Shown: positions 61,334 to 64,000 of the stretch, in pieces
How positions within the stretch are numbered: position 1 is the stretch's first letter
How the letters are laid out: each line of letters begins with the position of its first letter
Source: CAVXJN01 sp963773585
Lineage (GTDB): Bacteria > Pseudomonadota > Gammaproteobacteria > JASBUN01
Assembly: GCA_963773585.1 (NCBI GenBank)
Contig: CAVZBR010000014.1
Location: 1-64,000, forward strand
Direction: 5' to 3'
Length of the DNA stretch: 64,000 bases
Program-made: the position numbers and the translations under genes
Notes under the pieces: generated by a model
What the model was told of the DNA's origin: nothing
The model's input: only the letters and a program-made list of their open reading frames with translations
Databases searched by the model: none

Positions 61334-61396
61334 GGCATTGAATGCCGCCGGACGACACGAGTGCCCTGGCCAGGGCGGCGGTGGCGCGTCTATAAT
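61334..61396 (+). promoter_or_regulatory. Two palindromes and a TATAAT box upstream of hpt
   Basis: GGCATT-G-AATGCC at 61334-61346 and the perfect GCCCTGGCCAGGGC at 61363-61376 lie just before TATAAT at 61391-61396. There is no convincing -35. The hpt leader would be about 115 bases. The dyads could be operators, or terminator stems for nagZ. Confidence 0.35.
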
Positions 61397-61516
61397 GGCG
61401 CCGCGTTCGGCTATGTGCCGAGCAGCATTGACGAATCGCTGCATGCCCGGGCGTGCGAGACCGGAAATCGCATTGGCCGCCCGGAAAGTCGATCCAACAG
61501 CTATCCCGAGCCCGCT

Positions 61517-62071
61517 ATGACCGTGACTCCCGAACAGGCCCAGACCGTGTTGGCGCAAGCGGACTGTCTTTTCACAGAAGAACAAGTCGAACACGCGCTG
61601 GACACCATGGCCCGGCGAATTGGCGAACGTCTCGGTGATTTGAACCCGATCGTCATGTGCGTGCTCAATGGCGGCCTGGTGCCGACCGGTAAACTGGTTA
61701 CGAGACTTTCGTTCTCGCTTCAGATCGACTATCTGCACGCCACACGATACCGCAACAGCACCAGCGGCGGTGACTTGACTTGGCTGGCGCGTCCACACAT
61801 GGACATCCGCGGCCGCACGGTGCTGGTGGTGGATGACATACTCGACGAAGGTATTACGCTCGCTGCAATCATGGACTATTGCCGCGAGCAGGGCGCGGAC
61901 GCCGTATACAGCGCAGTATTGGTTGAGAAGCGCCATGAGCGAAAATATGGCTTGAAGGATCCCGATTTCGTCGGCCTCGAAGTCGAAGACCGTTATGTTT
62001 TCGGCTACGGAATGGATTACAAGGGATTCTTGCGCAATGCCGCAGGTATCTATGCCGTGCAAGGCAGTTGA
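61517..62071 (+). CDS. Hypoxanthine phosphoribosyltransferase
   Basis: A purine-salvage enzyme of 184 residues. The PRPP-binding loop is VLVVDDILDEGITL (about residue 100) and the early MCVLNGGLVPTGKL matches bacterial hypoxanthine-guanine phosphoribosyltransferases. It follows nagZ after 230 bases and precedes mtnP by 40 bases. Together these two enzymes could convert methylthioinosine-derived hypoxanthine to IMP. The frame from 61067 to 61516 is nagZ read out of frame. Confidence 0.92.
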   Translation: MTVTPEQAQTVLAQADCLFTEEQVEHALDTMARRIGERLGDLNPIVMCVLNGGLVPTGKLVTRLSFSLQIDYLHATRYRNSTSGGDLTWLARPHMDIRGRTVLVVDDILDEGITLAAIMDYCREQGADAVYSAVLVEKRHERKYGLKDPDFVGLEVEDRYVFGYGMDYKGFLRNAAGIYAVQGS

Positions 62072-62111
62072 ACCGCTGTCGCTGGCGACGATCACTTAAA
62101 GGAATGCATGT

Positions 62112-62852
62112 ATGCCGGACGTAGCAATCATTGGCGGGACTGGACTCAATTCCCTCAAGAACCTCGAAATCACCCACCGCGAAATGGTGCAGACGCCGTA
62201 TGGCGCGCCTTCGGGGCCGGCGGTGCATGGCACGGTCGCCGGACGCGAGGTGGTGTTCATGGCCCGTCATGGCAGCGGCCACACGATCCCACCTCATCGT
62301 GTGAATTACCGGGCGAACATCTGGGCGTTGCGCAGCCTGGGGGTCGAGCGGGTGATCGCGGTGGCGGCAGTCGGCGGCATCAGTGCCGAGATGAGCCCCG
62401 GCAGGATCGCCTTTCCCGATCAGATCATCGACTACACATGGTCGCGGGAAAACACCTATTTCGAGGATAATCTTGAAGAGGTGACCCATATCGATTTCAC
62501 ATTTCCCTATTGCGATGAAATGCGCACCCTGTTGATCCAGGCCGCTGCAGACGCCGGCGTTGAGCACACGCCTACCGGAACCTACGGCGCCACCCAGGGC
62601 CCGCGGCTCGAGACCGCGGCTGAAATTCGGCGCCTGGAGCGGGACGGCTGCGATATGGTCGGCATGACAGGCATGCCGGAGGCCGCGCTGGCGCGGGAAC
62701 TGGGTCTTTGCTACGCGACCTGTGCGGTGTCTGCCAACTGGGCCGCCGGCAAGGGGGAGGGGGTGATCACCATGCAGGAAATCGACAAACATCTGAAGTC
62801 GGGCATGGAAGCGGTGCGCCGGCTCATGGAACGGGTGCTACAAGTGCTCTAG
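62112..62852 (+). CDS. mtnP: S-methyl-5'-thioinosine phosphorylase
   Basis: 246 residues of the purine-nucleoside-phosphorylase family (MTAP/MTIP). The phosphate-binding GGTGLNSL at the start and the RHGSGHTIPPHRVNYRANI stretch are seen. In Pseudomonas the enzyme beside nagZ acts on methylthioinosine, releasing hypoxanthine; I assign the same here by synteny, so methylthioadenosine remains possible. The TAG stop is part of the CTAG target site of the inverted-repeat element that follows. Confidence 0.9.
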   Translation: MPDVAIIGGTGLNSLKNLEITHREMVQTPYGAPSGPAVHGTVAGREVVFMARHGSGHTIPPHRVNYRANIWALRSLGVERVIAVAAVGGISAEMSPGRIAFPDQIIDYTWSRENTYFEDNLEEVTHIDFTFPYCDEMRTLLIQAAADAGVEHTPTGTYGATQGPRLETAAEIRRLERDGCDMVGMTGMPEAALARELGLCYATCAVSANWAAGKGEGVITMQEIDKHLKSGMEAVRRLMERVLQVL

Positions 62853-63013
62853 GAGCCTGTCCCGAGTAATCACGACGCTACTGCGGCGGTGTTCTTTCGG
62901 GCCAAAGTTCCGATCCTTCTCGTCACAGCGCGCCCACTATGTTCCTCGAACGATCGAAGATTTGGCCTCGAAACCCCACGCGCCTCGCGACGCGCAGATT
63001 ACTCGGCTCCTAG
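62849..63013. mobile_element. MITE-like element with inverted repeats and CTAG duplication
   Basis: CTAG at 62849-62852 and again at 63010-63013 flank a 157-base segment with inverted termini. The left end reads GAGCC-tgtccc-GAGTAATC; the right end reads GATTACTC-GGCTC. Inside, GGCCAAA (about 62902) faces TTTGGCC (about 62961), so the imperfect arms are about 60 bases long. There is no coding capacity. A 4-base CTAG duplication resembles IS5-type insertions. The element sits exactly between mtnP and the CsiV-like gene and the duplication preserved the mtnP stop codon. Confidence 0.6.
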
Positions 63014-63015
63014 CG

Positions 63016-63618
63016 CTATTGCCCGGTTTTGATCGGCGTGCACAGAATGAGCAAGCCGAACTTTGGATGATCGATGTAGTGCAGCTCGCCGCTACGCATG
63101 CGGCGATGGTCTTGCATACGGTAGGCGTTGCCTTGCCCGTCGCCGGGCGCGTACAACAGGTCCGCCCAGACATGAAGGAAGCGCGCCCGGGTCAACAGCA
63201 GCGTGCCCGAAATCTCCTCCACACTGCGCCCGTCGGGCAGATAGTGGCGCGGTCCACCATGGATCCAGACGGGTTGCGCCTTGCCCCGTTCCAATACCGG
63301 CTGGCGCCAGCCGAGGTGCAGGATCGGCGCGCGAGTCCCGGATCTACGCAATGCCGAGACTACGCCACCCAGTTGCAATTGATCTTCCGACAGCTGTGAA
63401 TACGCGCCGCCGGTACCCGCGCCGGACAAATAGCGAGCGTTGTCGGCGCTGGGTTGCCCCGGGTCAGGTGGCCAAAACTCGGCATCGCCCGCATTCGCGG
63501 ACGTATTTGCGAATACCACGACTTCGATCTTGTACCAATCCGGATCGGCGACCGCTGCGGTGGAGTACGCCAATGCGGCCAGACACAGGACTAAATAGCG
63601 CGAGACAAGGTTCAACAT
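63016..63618 (-). CDS. CsiV-like periplasmic protein
   Basis: 200 residues with a cleavable signal peptide (VLCLAALAYSTAAVADP). The sequence WYKIEVVVFAN directly after the signal is the family start, followed by GGVVSALRRSGTRAPILHLGWRQP and a late IDHPKFGLLILCTPI. Such proteins (CsiV/PF10972 type) are usually encoded next to mfd, as here. CsiV of Shewanella helps the outer-membrane... cell-wall system with PBP1b activator-like function; a role in cell-wall synthesis is family inference. Confidence 0.8.
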   Translation of the reverse strand: MLNLVSRYLVLCLAALAYSTAAVADPDWYKIEVVVFANTSANAGDAEFWPPDPGQPSADNARYLSGAGTGGAYSQLSEDQLQLGGVVSALRRSGTRAPILHLGWRQPVLERGKAQPVWIHGGPRHYLPDGRSVEEISGTLLLTRARFLHVWADLLYAPGDGQGNAYRMQDHRRMRSGELHYIDHPKFGLLILCTPIKTGQ

Positions 63619-63694
63619 AGAAAAGCTACGGGTACGGGCCAGGCGCTACTATAGCGAAATGGCATGATCGACGACAGCGCCGGCGCCGCCCGCG

Positions 63695-64000
63695 TCATTG
63701 GACCGGAGTTCCCGTTTGCAGATTTCGCAGCAACTGTTCCACCGCTTCGAACCGCTGAGGCGCTTGCGGCAACTCGCGCTTGAAGCGGAGCTGATGTTGG
63801 CCGTCCAGCCGGTACACCTGTGGCTCGGTCTGCACCATGCGGATGATGTTGATTGGATCGACGTTGGCTTGATCGCGGAACACCAGTCGACCTCCGCTCG
63901 GGCCGGCATCCAGCTTGGTGACGCCAAGCGGGTTGGCCAGCAGTTTGAGCTCCGTGAGCCGGAATAGATTCTTGGCCGCATCGGGCAGCAAGCCGAAACG
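63695..64000 (-). CDS. mfd: Transcription-repair coupling factor Mfd, C-terminal end
   Basis: The last 101 codons are present; the gene continues beyond 64000. The end matches Mfd domain 7: RFGLLPDAAKNLFRLTELKL, then a short strand region GGRLVFRDQANVD. Mfd removes stalled RNA polymerase and recruits UvrA. The 76-base gap to the CsiV-like gene has no special feature. Confidence 0.88.
   Translation of the reverse strand, partial: RFGLLPDAAKNLFRLTELKLLANPLGVTKLDAGPSGGRLVFRDQANVDPINIIRMVQTEPQVYRLDGQHQLRFKRELPQAPQRFEAVEQLLRNLQTGTPVQ

Overview
The window reads as one contiguous stretch of a GC-rich (roughly 60%) gammaproteobacterial chromosome. The gene order rpfE-recJ-prfB-lysS, sdhCDAB-sdhE-ygfX-nadB, rpoE-rseABC-mucD, lepA-lepB-rnc-era-recO-pdxJ, gacS/cysM/rlmD and nagZ-hpt-mtnP is typical of Xanthomonadales- or Pseudomonas-like Gammaproteobacteria. 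I cannot name a genus. No rRNA, tRNA or CRISPR array was seen.

Layout. 1-8.4 kb: end of threonine synthase, an RpfE homologue, recJ, prfB with its programmed +1 frameshift, lysS, then an HDOD protein and ygfZ on the minus strand. 8.5-14.2 kb: succinate dehydrogenase with its FAD assembly factor SdhE, YgfX, and convergent nadB. 14.5-25.1 kb: a nearly gapless run of envelope-stress and housekeeping genes (sigma-E, RseABC, MucD, a glutaredoxin-like protein, LepA, LepB, DUF4845, RNase III, Era, RecO, PdxJ). 25-31 kb: a GacS/BarA-type hybrid kinase divergent from cysM, a PolB-like exonuclease and a frameshifted rlmD.

31.0-32.5 kb is the accessory spot. It holds tandem operator-like repeats, a decayed HEPN-domain gene whose stop codon merges into an attC-like integron recombination site, and a second decayed reading frame. 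Next come a dicarboxylate symporter, a YCII protein, an SDR, a DUF2157-like membrane protein, an alanine-glyoxylate-type aminotransferase, a lipoprotein and a beta-carbonic anhydrase.

39.6-44.2 kb is a complete norCBQD cluster for cytochrome-c-dependent nitric oxide reduction. 44.3-50.8 kb is the 2-methylcitrate pathway (prpE, prpB, prpC with two frameshifts, prpD) facing an AcuI/YhdH-type acryloyl-CoA reductase, which together suggest acryloyl-CoA to propionyl-CoA to pyruvate metabolism. 51.3-56.4 kb holds a conserved unknown, a three-gene unit (coiled-coil lipoprotein, 94-residue protein, diheme cytochrome), a Bcp peroxiredoxin, a glucose/sorbosone-dehydrogenase-like protein and a quinone oxidoreductase. 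56.5-62.9 kb: a CYTH phosphohydrolase, a peptide ABC importer without its ATPases, nagZ, a hypoxanthine phosphoribosyltransferase and methylthioinosine phosphorylase. A MITE-like inverted-repeat element lies between mtnP and a CsiV-like gene, and the window ends in the 3' end of mfd.

Two points deserve attention. First, the 31-32.4 kb remnant looks like a solitary integron cassette carrying a HEPN gene. Second, six or more frame disruptions between 30.4 and 47.3 kb can each be repaired by deleting one base, usually a G. This may be a sequence-quality artefact rather than biology and should be settled before rlmD, prpC or the HEPN gene are called dead.
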